This document shows positions 35,691 to 47,453 of a stretch of DNA of 64,000 nt, piece after piece (position 1 is the first letter of the stretch; the number at the start of each line of letters is the position of its first letter). The DNA is from Paragonimus skrjabini miyazakii (lineage: Eukaryota; Platyhelminthes; Trematoda; Plagiorchiida; Troglotrematidae): the NCBI GenBank assembly GCA_014338405.1, contig JTDE01002016.1:35343-99342 (forward strand), written 5' to 3'. The notes under the pieces are model-generated. The model searched no databases. It was not told where the DNA came from and saw nothing but the letters and a program-made list of their open reading frames with translations. The position numbers and the translations under genes are program-made.

Positions 35691-36064
35691 TTTAGTGTGT
35701 CAGCTTGGTGACCTGTTGTCATGAGGCGTTTAGCAATCGATGAGGTTGGATTTCGAATCGTCAGTGCTTAACAATACCAGTTGCACTGGGGTAAAAACAT
35801 TTTTTTCCGTGTTCGAAAATAGTCACTCTTCTGAAATGACCTCGAATTAATAGCTAATTCCACGGTTTTAGGCCGTATGTGCTCACCTGACATTTAATTG
35901 ATAGAAACGATTGCATAAGTTGTAGAAACTAGGACTCATTTCACTTGGTCACTTGGATTGGTGTTACCCACAATTTTTTTTAGAAGGTTGGGTAATTCTC
36001 TGTTCTGAATCCATCCAAGTATTTTTTTTTGACTAATCAAACAACTACCTGTTGTTATTTTCAG

Positions 36065-37153
36065 CCCGAATCTCAAGCGGTTGAACTCAAAAATTTTAGC
36101 ACTTCATTACGAACATCAATGGAACATGCCAACCTGAAGCCAGCTTTCCGTACTGGACCAGAACCCAGTGGAACATCGAATAGTTTCGGTACCAAACGAT
36201 CTGAGGCGGAAAAAGCCGTTGATGAGCATTTCGAAAAATCTTTAGCGGCTTTCCCAGGCTTTTCTGCTCTAAAGAAAACAGTGGCTGACACGATTCCTTC
36301 GACCATGACCACTTTGGCGTTAAGAACACCAGGCCAATCACACATACTGACAACTACCTCGATGATGTATAGTACAACAGAACAGTCGACTGTTTCGAAA
36401 TCACTCATCCAAAAAACTGCTCGACCCAATGCATTAGTCACGCACATTCAAACAGAATCGCATTCTCAGAGAAATTCCTTTATGTCCTTCAGCCCTTCGG
36501 ATTTCAAAAATTCCACCAGCTTGACTCACATACCTCAACCACCGCCTTACAGACGAGAACACCCGCCATTTCACAGTGATCTATTTACTACACAACCATG
36601 CCATCATGAGACCAACGATCTCAGAATCAAGTCTTCAGGCCAGTTCAAGCAAGACCCATCTCACATACGGCTTCCTGCGCCCGTAACCGCGCTTTCAGAT
36701 AATCGTTGTATACGCCCAAAATTGACGCCATCTGTCAATAACCCTATTCCAATAACACCCACTGCGGTGCCTGTGAATTCTTTTAAACCGAAAAAGAATT
36801 GGTTGGCCCAATATGGTGGGAAAGAAGCCAGAAGTGAAGACACTGGTACCATAAGTCCCATCAGTCCGTCCGCGACACAGCTGAGCGGATTTGATTCACT
36901 AGGCTCTTCGCCATCCTCCCTCGCCATGGGAACAGAAGTTGGCGAGGAGTCAACGCACGGTGACACGGTTAATGAGATGAAACAACTGTCTCCTGTTCCG
37001 ATAACTCGTATGTTCAATGAAACCAGTTTAGCAATGCATACAGGTCCCGCGGTAATCCCAGAACCAATCATGATGAAGGGGACAACAAACGTTAGATCGG
37101 ATACTGAACAGCAGCTTGCAGATTTGGCCCCAGTGGAGCAACTAGGCGAAGAT
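36065..37153 (+). CDS. TDU-motif gene, large internal exon with second TDU motif
   Basis: The acceptor is TTGTTATTTTCAG (AG 36063-36064) and the donor is GAT then GTAAGC at 37154. The exon is exactly 363 codons, in phase 0 at both ends, and open throughout. It continues the phase of exon 26787-26889 and is continued by exon 39643. KAVDEHFEKSL (exon residues 50-60, 36212-36244) is a second TDU-like motif, giving the two-TDU layout of Vestigial-like 4. The rest is rich in Ser, Thr and Pro with little predicted fold, apart from a basic-aromatic patch FKPKKNWLAQYGGKE near 36782-36826 of unknown meaning. The likely role is a nuclear TEAD/Scalloped cofactor. This is inferred from the motifs alone, and vertebrate VGLL4 is much shorter. 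The in-frame ATG at 36029 lies in the intron and is not a start. Confidence 0.75.
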
Positions 37154-37619
37154 GTAAGCCTACTGGTTTGCTTTTCAAATATTGCTTGCAATCATTTCTT
37201 TTCTGAAATTTCCTGAAAGCCAGTCTAGATTTCTAACAAAATATCTAATTTTTATTCGAGGTTTTAATCAACCAGAAACTGCTCTCTGGAAAACTTCCTT
37301 GTGGCCATTGAGTGTTTGGTTGACAAATGCTAGAGAATGAAACTGCTGAGGGAAAAGTTCACCATATGTAACTCGCAAGTTCTTCGATTTGAGAATTACG
37401 AGAAACAAGCGTCAGTTCCAAGTGACTGCTGCAGGACAGGCCAACGAGTATTTTCTTCAGAAATCACCGTTATGTGTACAACCATTACATCGAGTAGCAA
37501 GCGGCTTCAGTTTAGTGTGATATTGTAACTGTATCTTTCACGGCCTTCAAAATCAAACAAAGTCCGAGTATAAGTTTTGGATTATCCATCCACTGATTAG
37601 CGTACAAAAGTAATGGGCA

Positions 37620-38728
37620 GATAGTGTATGAGAATAAAGACATTTAGGCAAACATATGTTTTCGATAATTCATCTTCAGGTAGGTACAATTATATGAGAA
37701 GTTAATAGAGTTAGATCGAGATATCGATCAGACTTATGACATAGAAACTAGGTCACTGGTGAGTCAATTAGCGAGATGGTTTGATTAGTCGGTTACGTCA
37801 CGCTTGTCCACTGGTTTGATCACGCAGGTTGTCCATCGATTCGGTGGATTTGTGGCCATGGTAGATGCAGCGCTTGAACAAACCATTTTTGATGACATTA
37901 TACCGGGTCAAGCAGCCTGATTCCAATGGCCTCGGCGGTACAGTGTTCTGATTCGGACCGCTTTTGATGGGTTGTCGCGATATACCACTTTGAAAGCTTG
38001 ATCAGCGTTCACCTGGTGTCCGCTTTCAACCGGATGAGCGACAATAGCACTGTTGACCGATCGTGATTCCCCGTGCCCCAGCCACCGTGGATGGTGTTCT
38101 CGAATTCGTTTCAAAAGTTGTCTTGATGTTCGACCAATATAACCTTCTCCACAGGAACAAGTGAATGAGTAGATACACATAAATGAGGTCTGAACTGTCA
38201 GTCTATCTTTGTTATAAAACCTGAGAATTGGGGATGTGGAGAATTGAATACGGAGTTCTGCTGTACCATAGGTCCTGCTAATTGTCTGGTTGAGCCTGTT
38301 TGTCAGCCATTCGGCGGCATTTTCACCTGCAAAGGGTACTCGAATAAACACCGACTTCTTTCTTACGTCATGCACTTCAGGTTTAGGTGATAGTCTGATC
38401 ATATTTCTGGCGATAAGTCGTTCCTAGTAGCCGTTATCATGTAGTGCGTTCCTTATGAATTCTAGTTCACTTTCTAACGTATCCGCTGGACAAATTTTAT
38501 ATGCTGTATCAGTCAGACAGCGCACTAGATTTATCTTCGGTTTCAAGGGTACAAAACTGTGAAAGTTTGTGTACTGACCTGTCTACGTGTTCTTGCGGTA
38601 AATTCTGCATTGAATAGTACTGTCTATTCGTCGACGTAAACGAACATCTAGGAAAGATATAATTGTACCAACCTGAAGATGAATTATCGAAAACATTTGT
38701 TCGCCTAAATGTCTTTATTCTCATTATC
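37620..38728 (-). mobile_element. Penelope-like element PLE1, 5'-truncated, in intron
   Basis: A 10-base direct repeat GTAATGGGCA flanks it (37610-37619 and 38729-38738). On the - strand it begins with an inverted copy of its own 3' end, then the last part of a reverse transcriptase, then the GIY-YIG endonuclease frame, a 3' region, and the end motif CCTGAAGATGAATTATCGAA. The two 67-base ends (37629-37695 and 38657-38723) are inverted repeats of each other with only a few mismatches, an arrangement known for 5'-truncated Penelope-like insertions. The same family, older and in + orientation, is at 59770-61010. Confidence 0.85.
37908..38402 (-). CDS. PLE1 reverse transcriptase thumb and GIY-YIG endonuclease fragment
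   Basis: The open frame is 164 codons. Its first part (VRKKSVFIRVPFAGENAAEW...) follows the RT core in Penelope-like proteins. The middle has CIYSFTCSCGEGYIGRTSRQ, where Y-S-F and Y-I-G are the GIY-YIG signature after a C-x-C zinc-like pair, then LLKRIREHH with the expected Arg and downstream VAHPVESGH. GIY-YIG nucleases nick the target so that the RT can prime from it. Upstream the frame continues past a TAG at about 38448-38450 into an RT remnant (YTNFHSF-type), so this copy cannot make the whole protein. The ATG at 38402 is only the first methionine after the stop. Confidence 0.8.
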   Translation of the reverse strand: MIRLSPKPEVHDVRKKSVFIRVPFAGENAAEWLTNRLNQTISRTYGTAELRIQFSTSPILRFYNKDRLTVQTSFMCIYSFTCSCGEGYIGRTSRQLLKRIREHHPRWLGHGESRSVNSAIVAHPVESGHQVNADQAFKVVYRDNPSKAVRIRTLYRRGHWNQAA

Positions 38729-38972
38729 GTAATGGGCATATTTGAAAAGATGAGATAGTAGATGGCTGAAACAAGAACCTTATGCTAATGCCCATTATTA
38801 TGATCCTGTGTGTGAAAACCTGTCACTGGATGATGCTTGCCAGTCTCTCATTTATCGGCCTGTACTGGGACCGCAAGGTAGCCGGAACGCATGAATAAGC
38901 AATGTCGATCGAATAATAACTTGGTTTGTTATCCACGGGACAAACATGGATTTACTAATAAGTAGTTCGGTA

Positions 38973-39258
38973 GCTTGGTTAATTTAGAAGAGACCCAATG
39001 GTGTAGAATCTGAGCTTGGTCTGGATTCGAACGAACCACAGAAACAGTAGGCCTAAATACAGCAAGCGCTGTACCAACTGAACTACGAAGCTGCGACGGA
39101 AGCACGTAGATTTCACATTTGGACTCAGTTACCCATCCGTCCAGCTGTCTCGCATGGAATCCACTATCCAGGGATCGATGACTTTGGCAGGATTTCTTAA
39201 ACAGTTCATGCTGAAATCCACCAATAGCGCTGTTAATCATAGAAGTTGTATTAATACC
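38973..39258 (-). mobile_element. tRNA-derived SINE (family B), copy 1
   Basis: On the - strand a tRNA-like head (about 39093-39017) contains AGTTCAGTTGGTACAGCGC (A box) and GGTTCGTTCGAATCCAG (B box, TTCGAATCC). It is preceded by CGTCCAGCTGTCTCGCATGG-type leader sequence on the complementary side and followed by a short tail. A near-perfect 13-base duplication flanks it (AAGTAGTTCGGTA at 38960-38972 and AAGTAGTTTGGTA at 39259-39271). A second copy is at 54068-54295. It lacks a hammerhead and is distinct from the HHR family. Confidence 0.75.
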
Positions 39259-39642
39259 AAGTAGTTTGGTATACTAATTGATTCAGAGGCTGATAAGGTG
39301 CATGTTGCATTTTGGGAATGCTGTTTCTGTCACTGGTTCAACTCTATTCGAAACTCAGATTTTTCGCAATTAGGTCTTTTCCAGACATGGATTTCTTGGG
39401 TAAAATACGGAGTTCCAGTCTCACCATACTCATTTGTATACCAGAACTACCGTGTACATCTGTACGTCCATTCCAACACACTGCAAAGCAGTCTACATCG
39501 GATAGTAGTGAAAGTTTTACACCGTGTGCTATTTTACCAAACTGATCAACACGGCTTGGTCATGTATTCTTATTTGAACGTTTAACATATTTGTAGGCAA
39601 CTTAATCAACGAAATTTGCTAACCTGACTTTTTCCATTTTAG

Positions 39643-40785
39643 AATGTTGGAGAATGTGTGGACTTCATGATACAGAAGAATACTTCTTCACCATCTCCTG
39701 TCTTTGTCCACAGTTCAGATCAGTTGACTTCTGGATTCCAAGATAATCCATGGAAGTCTGATATTTCCGAGGAGTGCCTGAGTGTAACGTTAAAGGATTC
39801 TGCAACTTCCCCCTTCCCAGTTAATAACGCTGATGATGAAACCATGGATTTAGACGATGAAGATTCGTTCAAAAGTAATGAGAGGCTTGAAATAACGGAA
39901 AAGTCCCATACTGATCTTCGCATGAGTCACACAAGAGAAGAGTCCAAGTCTGTATTGAACTGGGGATTGTCCAGCTCCTCCTCACCGTCTCCTGCTCCCG
40001 GTGAGGGATCAGCCAATTTCGCCATAACTCCCGTGTCAGGAACCACATCCGGGTTTTTCAGTGGTTCAACCTATAGCTTAGATTCATCTTTGAGTCAGGT
40101 GCAGCCAATGACCACAGGAAACAGGGAATTGGATGGCAGTATTGATGTAAAGTTAGCCTCATCGACAATAGAGGAGCGTAACTTCTCCGACAGAAAATCT
40201 CAAACTCTCGCAGAAACCTCAGTCAAAGCAGATCCAGTGGAGCATTCGAACAGTTTGTGGGGTTTGAGAAAACGAGCTTCCACTGATGTCAGTCCCTGGT
40301 CCACATTGAAACGATCCCGGTCCGTCTTGACTTCACCTCTGTCTTATCATGAGAATTGCCCTTCTTTGAGTCCGTCCCCCCATGACTTGCTTGACAAAGC
40401 AGATGATGGGGACGGTGAGGACGATTCTTTATCAGCCCCTGACGATCGATATGCCCCTGAATTTTCATGTCGGTCTGCTGAAGCCTCTGTTCGACCACTG
40501 ACACCGGATCTCCCTGACTTACAAATCACAAAACACACTACACATACACACCGAAAGACCGACCTAAACTTGCGAGGAGAAGCAATATCGAAAAACCGCG
40601 AATCGCGCCTACCATTGTTCTATCCGATTTACACACATGCCACGTGTGAACATAAGGCTAACAGCGAACCATCCACTTTGTCTGGTAAAACCGGATTGGT
40701 CACCATTGGACGTTCACTTTCAGATCAATCCCCGTTGTCCGGATTGCACTTAAAACGGGACAGTAATGTGTTTGTTCTGCGATAA
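39643..40785 (+). CDS. TDU-motif gene, probable last exon
   Basis: The acceptor TTTTTCCATTTTAG (AG 39641-39642) starts the exon in phase 0 at NVGECVDFMIQ, matching the phase of the previous donor. There are 380 codons to a TAA at 40783-40785. The sequence is acidic and Ser-rich (DDETMDLDDEDSF near 39836-39874, DDGDGEDD near 40403), with basic clusters LRKRAST and LKRSRS near 40264-40323 that could be nuclear localisation signals. No folded domain is recognised. No clear AATAAA follows soon after the stop, so the 3' end is unproven. An overlapping frame at the stop is discussed in the findings. Confidence 0.7.
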   Translation, partial: NVGECVDFMIQKNTSSPSPVFVHSSDQLTSGFQDNPWKSDISEECLSVTLKDSATSPFPVNNADDETMDLDDEDSFKSNERLEITEKSHTDLRMSHTREESKSVLNWGLSSSSSPSPAPGEGSANFAITPVSGTTSGFFSGSTYSLDSSLSQVQPMTTGNRELDGSIDVKLASSTIEERNFSDRKSQTLAETSVKADPVEHSNSLWGLRKRASTDVSPWSTLKRSRSVLTSPLSYHENCPSLSPSPHDLLDKADDGDGEDDSLSAPDDRYAPEFSCRSAEASVRPLTPDLPDLQITKHTTHTHRKTDLNLRGEAISKNRESRLPLFYPIYTHATCEHKANSEPSTLSGKTGLVTIGRSLSDQSPLSGLHLKRDSNVFVLR

Positions 40786-43700
40786 AGACCCCCATTCGAG
40801 TGATATTAACAAGCACAGCCCCCGATCATATTTATTGTGTAAGGGATGTCGAAGTGTAAGTGGAATATGGCACAATGTGATGCTTCCCTGTCCAGAACCT
40901 CTGCCAGGAATCAAACTATTTTATCACAATTGTTTTATAAACATATACATACGCATATATATATATATATATATATTTGTACTCCATTCATAACGGGGCT
41001 GTTTTTTTTTAAAAAAATTTCTATCCCTGCTGCTGAATAACCATATGGAGTCAGACTGGAGTGTGTCACACATATTCAGAGAAGCTTACATATTCAGTCA
41101 GTTATCACTATGCATGTACACATATTTAAACGTTTTCATAACTAATGAGAGTTCCACTCTTATCGTACCATTCGCACCTTTTCTATGCGCCTATAACTAT
41201 ACGATATACTTGATTTTTCAATGGCGCATTCTGTTTTCTGAGTCATCGACTCCAAACCAATAGCGGAAATTGTTTTGTTAAAAACGATTCAATCCTTGTT
41301 CTTCTTATTGATGTATTGTGTACGTATTGTGTTTTTGGGTATGTAAACGTAATAGAAGCACGAACGCACACACACACACACACACATACATACACACGAA
41401 TACATGGAATGGATGTGTACTCTGTTCATTTGTGATTTAAGTAAATTTTCTTACCTTTCCCAACCACTCCTTTTTTCTATGTTTTTTTTTCTGGTTTGTT
41501 ATATGTTTTCCAACATTTTCTGTACAGTTCCATTAAACCCAGAAGGTCGATCATGGTGGAATTTTGTTGTGTGTTTTTCTTTTCCCCTGGTTTTACTAAA
41601 CATCAAACGGCCGGTTCTAGCTATGATCATACAGGGTTTTGTATACTAAAAACAATACATTGCTTACTTCGTGCGAGTTTTTTTATGTGTTTAACACAAA
41701 CACTGCCAATACAAACATTTCTGTTTGCATAATGCAAATGCTATTTATCACCTCAACCTAGTTGTTAGGGTAAATTACAACGTTATTTGTATTGAGAGAT
41801 TAGGCGATCAAAATGTTATTAGTATATAGTGATGTGTTTTTGGAATGTACTCAGATTTTTACTTTACGACTGTCTTTTCCACAATTCATTTCTCAAAATA
41901 TGTTCATTATTTGTACAGTCCAATTAAGAAAGAGTCAAGTAGACTAGCATCTGAATAGTCTATTTTTTTTTGAGTGGATTGGTGGAAATATTCTCTAACT
42001 CTTAGACAATTAACAGACAAGTAACAGACGTTATCTGGTCACAGTGATCCTCCTAAGTATTCCCTTAACAAATCTAATCGGTAAATACGCTTAGCTATTT
42101 TTGGTCATTTTCGAGCAGACTTTCATTTGACTAACACCTACGACTTGGTAGCAAGTGGTGGTCACTTAATCTTGGCCAAGTGATCTTGAAGCGCCTATTA
42201 TCACATGTGCATGCTGCAAATTAGCGTCTTCATTAGCTCTTTGTCTGATATCCCTTCCGATTGTGTTGATATCTCCATTTTTCCTACTCTTCTGATCCAC
42301 GAGAACATCGAACCTCAGTTACGGGCATCTCCTGATATCTTTGTACTTTATATACAGCATGTTAAATGAGTGCTTTGTAATCATATAGCAGTCGACACTT
42401 ATTTGATTATCACATTCATTTTTGCTCGTTCTTTGAATGAAACCACATCTAATATTCATAGGTTTTAATGAAATCTGTATTGATACGAAAACCGTTAGTA
42501 ATTCAATCTATGTAACAGATTCATTAACCCGGTCAATATATTTAATTGGCTTGTATGCAAACGAATTCGTTTTGTTTTAATTTGGCATCACAGACAGACT
42601 AGATTATTAGTTGACCTTTTGTTGTTATTATTTCTTGGTATTTGTCCTCTAAATTATTCAGTGAATAACAATGGAAATAAAACACTGCGAATTGGAACAG
42701 CACACAAAGATGATACAAGTCTTGTGATTTTCCCTGTGGCAACAACTGGCACATTCTGATCACAGCTAACCACATAGGTTTAGACAAATGAACACGCGGT
42801 CTGCGGAGGAGAATTTGTGAATCCATTGTTTTGACGGACTAGTGAAGTTGAGGAGTACGTGGGACAGATACCAATGTGATTACAACGTTAGAACAAGTTC
42901 ATTGTGAACAGTGTATTGTATGATTGTCAAGATCAAAAAAAGTAGCGGATAGGTTTCCGGCTATTTCAAAAACTACAGATAAGGTGTTATAATCCAACAT
43001 GCTACATCAAATGACTATCTTCTATTCGTCAGCCTCAACACAAACTTACGGTATGTCTGACCACTTTGGCACAATCTCCTCGATACGATCAGCTAGTTAT
43101 CGATTCGTCCTTCCCACAGAGCTCATTCTGCATCCACGCAAGTGCAAAAAATCAGAAATATGATCAACTTAGAGCGCTTGGATGTGTTCTGGGTTGCGTA
43201 CATTGTTTTTATTTCGTTGTCAATACTCATAGCCTTGCAGACGTGAGGTCAGTACAGTTTTTGTTACCGTTAACAAATAACCTCATGGAAATGTGGATTT
43301 CAAATGCTGTGATTGTAAAAGATCATTTGTTCCTGAAAATTGTTCAACTAGGGACATCTTTTACAACATATGTGGATCTACATTACCCTGAACACAAACA
43401 CTGCTTTGCATAGCTGAAGTGTATCCACATTCGTAGGTAGTTGTTGATACGTCCGACACAGTGCGTGTGCATGTTTATAGTCATTGTTTTCCGCTCTAGC
43501 TCGCCCTGGCGTTGAGAATTGCCCTTTAGTTTCCATGGTTATCTCTCGTGTCATACTACTCATCGGCGACATGGTACATTGTACAACAAAGGTAAACTGT
43601 TTTCTTGGACACTTTTGTCAGATGCATTCTGATAGGAATAGGGCTGATGTATTTTCTAGTAATTTGTATGTGAAGTCCTTTGTCATGTGATCCGTTTGTT

Positions 43701-45713
43701 CGCTTAACTCTGATGATATCGTTTCTTCCGTACATAATTTCAATGCTTCGCGAAAAGTATACTCGACTTGTTTGTCTTATGCCACACATAACAGAAACTC
43801 TTGAATTACGACTACTATCCTGTCTACTTAGGCCTATTATATTATATCGTCTGAAATACGAATGATTAGAATATGTGAGAAGAAAAATCAAGTGTCAATC
43901 TAAGTTTCGATAGTTCGAATTGAACCCCATCCGAAAATTCCTAGCACTAATTTACTCATCGAAAGATTACCATGATTTCTTTCACACAACATTTGTTTCT
44001 CGCTGGTTCCGTACCATTTTATTGAGAATATCTTCTATTTTGATCACTTACAAACAAACTATCACCTCAGATAGCTAGTCTCTGTAGGGGGCAAATGGGT
44101 ATGCGCTTGACCCTCGTCCGTTAACAGTTTGGAACGGCTATCCTGAAGTGCAATCACAACGTAGTCCTAACAGGTATGGAACTAAATGTACGCAGTAGGG
44201 TTGGAAACAAAACTGTATGTTTCCAACGGTGTTTGAAAATATGATAAGTAGTTAGCTCTAGTCTAGTCTGGGATCAATGGGAGCAAGCAAGAGGAGTAAG
44301 GGAAAGAACACGATATGGCCTCCAGCCCACTTGACGGCATTTAAAAGCGCGTCAAGCGAACGGTGCGTAGAACCTTCGAGTGTTTTAAACAACAATCGGA
44401 AAGTTGCAGGTGGAACGACCGTGAAAAAAAGAATACTAGATGCTTCGCTGGGATAATAGCAGACTTTCGGTGCACGACTGAAAAAAGAACGGCACTGAAT
44501 TCGTATCGGGCCTCCTATGGCTGGCCTACACAGAAGCATGCGTGGAAAACAGACAAACGAGAAAGCACGATTGCAGCCAGGATATTTAGAGAAGCCACAA
44601 GATCACTGGTCACTACATCTCCCATATCTTGCGTCTACTATTCCATGATCTCTTCCCTTCACATCACTATATTGTTGCTTAAAGTCAGTCACTTGTTCAT
44701 GTATAGTCAGCATGCCTATGATCTTATTTTGGTTCACGTCACATGACCAACTTCTTGTCGCTGTTTTAGTTAACATCAATGCACATTCTTAAGCAAAAAT
44801 TTACGAGTGTGTGTAACGCATCACACATTCAACAGGAATTGGATATGAAAGCATAGAGTCATTACATTCCATACGGGAACCTCTTTTCCGATTAGATCGT
44901 TTGAGTGACCCCCGCTAAATATAATCGATTCTCCGGTCTATCCATTTTTGACACGATAAGACGAATCTATCGCGAAAAAATTCGACAAGACACCGCGTTC
45001 CGAGCATCGTAAACCAACTAGAGAAATACTGAACAATGCAGACATTATCAGTTTTCTGTTGAAATAATAATATTCTTTGCTCTTTATTATTAACACCGAT
45101 CTGCTCCATACTTGACGGAGAAGACAGCGCCAACTTTTATTTGCTTCTTGCTGATATTCACCGTAGGTTATTAATGAGTTATTGACTGTCATGTTTACGA
45201 AACTACTAATGTCAGTGGTGAAGGAATTAGCAGACCCACTGTCCAATGAATCAATCAACTAAGCTGATATTGCAGACAGTCGACGGGGTTAAGGTCACGT
45301 ACAGGTCAAAGTAAGCTCTGAATATTGAAGTACGGCCTGAACACGCCTACACGCATGCACGGAGTGACCGAGGTTTTGTGAATTCGAAGTATCTAATGTT
45401 CCTAGCGGCAGAATGTTCAGAGCATCCATTCTTACAGTGAATCATTACGCTTGAGTCATTTCCGGTGTGGTCAAGAAAGATCAGTATCCCCCGGTTGATT
45501 TCCCGGATGGTTGTCCATGCACACGAAACGAGTCACCACATCCTTACCACAGTTGAGTCGCTCAATCACACTCTTTCATTAGATTTCCTGGATCGAAAAG
45601 GCGACTGCAATGAGCTTTCCGCATTCCATTTGATTGTAGCAGTTTTGGCCATCACTGGTCATGCTGCTAAATTCCTTGGAATTGTGTTGAGTTAGGTGAA
45701 CAAACGACACCGA
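40786..45713. other. 3' flank and unassigned region
   Basis: It contains a (TA)n tract at 40954-40976 and an (AC)n tract at 41366-41399. Open frames at 42599-42826 (-), 43066-43413 (+), 43556-43891 (-) and 44363-44746 (+) have no recognised motif. 44330-44580 is GC-richer and may be an old repeat. Confidence 0.4.
41366..41399. repeat. (AC)n microsatellite
   Basis: About 12 mostly uninterrupted AC units are seen downstream of the TDU gene. Confidence 0.9.
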
Positions 45714-46064
45714 GTGGCTCAATAGAGCACGACCCTCATTGTCCAATTCGCATATCCCCACGCCACTCATGCACACATGTTTATGAACCGGAATTCCAGT
45801 CCACAGCACAATCAAGTTCACCTGTAAACGCCATGTGCACTTCTGCCTGGTCATATGCGTGTGACTCACACTCTCTGTCGCACATTTTTGCATGCCATCT
45901 CTCGCCTGTTTGTCTGATTACGTTGAGTGATGACTGGTTCGGTCGACCGTGATGTACGCAATTCATCCACTGTGTGTTTTGACCTTACCTCACCACCACG
46001 TCCAGATATTCTCTTGAGTGTTGAACTAATCGTGTCTCCGTTTTTTGGTCATCCATTACAATAT
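45714..46064 (-). repeat. R1 repeat, copy c (left arm of inverted pair)
   Basis: The - strand reads the R1 order (CAACACTC box, GGTCGACCGAACCAGTCATC, GCATGC...GTGAGTCACAC, GTGGACTGGAATTCCGG, GCGAATTGGACAATGAGGG). It is the inverted partner of copy d, with perhaps nine in ten bases matching by eye. Confidence 0.7.
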
Positions 46065-47453
46065 GTATGATCCAGCAACATTGAGTGAGTGATCGTTACT
46101 CAGCAGAGTACACATAATCGATCGCTACACAGAAGTGAAAACAGTCGGTTTGTTTCACTCACTCAGACTGAACAGGTATGTATTCATTGTCGTATATAAA
46201 GCACCAGTTACTGTGATTGGCCGTAGTCTACTTGGGATACATAACCTATCTTTATCGGATAAATCTATTTCACTACATCCGTGTATTACACATGTTCCAA
46301 TTCTATGGGTTTGTTTGTTTGCCCATGAAAACGTTTAAAAAAACCTGGACATGACAGTGAGTCCATAACCAACATGAATGCGCTAAAATAAATCTTTTAC
46401 TTGAAACAGTGAGGTGATAGTGCAGGTACTTTTAACGGTAGATCGAGAGCTTAAAGTTCAGCCTATTACATGTTCGTCAGAGTTACTTGTAAATACTTCG
46501 GTCATAAGACCTAGGTCTACAATATGCATACACAATCCTATTGCCTTGGTGCATTAAAGTAACGAGATTTCGTTTTCTGGATGAAGTCAATTCTGCTGAC
46601 AAATTGAAATTTAAAACGACAAACTTCCAAAACAGAAAGATTAAGAAATACAAAACAGTAGAACCTAGGAAAGGATTTACGAAGAACTCACGGCTACTGA
46701 AACAGACTGATTCTATTGATACTTGAAAGACTTCACACGAATGGTTCCTGTGCCTCAAGATCAGATGGATTGTCAAACACATATAACAAGTGAATGATGA
46801 CTGAACATCATGTGGAGTTCGTTTTATCCATGTAGTGCATAGTGTCTCGTAGTGATTGTGATACCGGTTGTGAAAATTCAAAATACAACTTCAGATACAA
46901 TTGAATTTACGATCTCTGATTCAAGGCCAAATTTAACAGACAAAAATTTTGTGGTCTACTGTCAGACTTTTTGCCTGTTGGCAGATTCATGAGCTGAGTC
47001 AAAACACATGAGTTGACAATAGCTAGTTAACTAAAACGGCTTGTTACTAAATATATGTGGGTGATGTTTATCACATAAGTGGCCGGACGGAAAGGCTGTC
47101 AACAACTTCTAGCAAGTTGTATAGCAAGCAATGATTTTCGGTGGACTGTTTTTTTATAGAAGAAATCACGGTATTGGACTTCCACAGTTTATGGTCGTTT
47201 GTATACATTAATACTCACTGGATGGTCGCTGTCGGATAGGCACTGTCAGTCACACATAAGTGATCGATGTTTGATTTGACGCAACACGAGCCAATGATGT
47301 GTAACACGTAGTGACACCATAACAGATACTAACAGATCACTCTTGTATCGCTAAAAGACAAGGCAGAGAATAGACCAACGTACTCGGGAGTCTTAGTGGA
47401 TATGAACTACCTTCTACTGTCACATGATCCAGATTCACGTAGAAAGTGGGATT
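46065..47453. other. spacer between inverted R1 copies
   Basis: About 1.39 kb of AT-rich DNA without a recognised gene. The 132-codon - strand frame at 46483-46881 and the opposite frame at 46541-46726 have no known motif. Confidence 0.4.

Larger units (their letters stand above)
26890..36064 (+). other. inferred intron between TDU exons
   Basis: It begins GTAAGT and ends TTATTTTCAG. About 9.2 kb long, it holds HHR retroposon copies C, D and E, the long derivative 28520-29157, a tail fold-back at 34945-35095, a hairpin at 35270-35425 and an (ACTG)n microsatellite at 33823-33856. A TATA-like TATATAAATA at 30404-30413, about 30 bases before CACACACAGTTCGG, could be a promoter of an unrecognised LTR-like repeat near 30060-30560. 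No further convincing exon was found between the two TDU exons. Confidence 0.55.
37154..39642 (+). other. inferred intron, invaded by PLE1 and a SINE
   Basis: It begins GTAAGC and ends TTCCATTTTAG. Of its 2.5 kb, 37620-38728 is an antisense Penelope-like element and 38973-39258 an antisense tRNA-derived SINE. Both carry target-site duplications, so they were inserted into an existing intron. Confidence 0.75.

Noticed and set aside
36073..36447. 124- and 85-codon - strand frames
   Set aside because: Shadows of the same exon; no motif.
36661..37191. 176-codon open frame on the - strand
   Set aside because: It is the antisense shadow of the TDU exon 36065-37153, whose + strand frame has splice sites and motifs.
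39017..39093. possible functional tRNA gene on the - strand
   Set aside because: A and B boxes are present but the acceptor and anticodon stems do not pair well, and the sequence is embedded in a SINE with target-site duplication.
44258..44746. overlapping 93- and 127-codon frames on opposite strands
   Set aside because: Neither shows a recognisable domain. The GC-rich patch suggests an old repeat rather than a gene.
46483..46881. 132-codon - strand frame
   Set aside because: Hydrophobic and Cys/His-rich by AT composition; no family, no splice sites. The opposite strand is open too.
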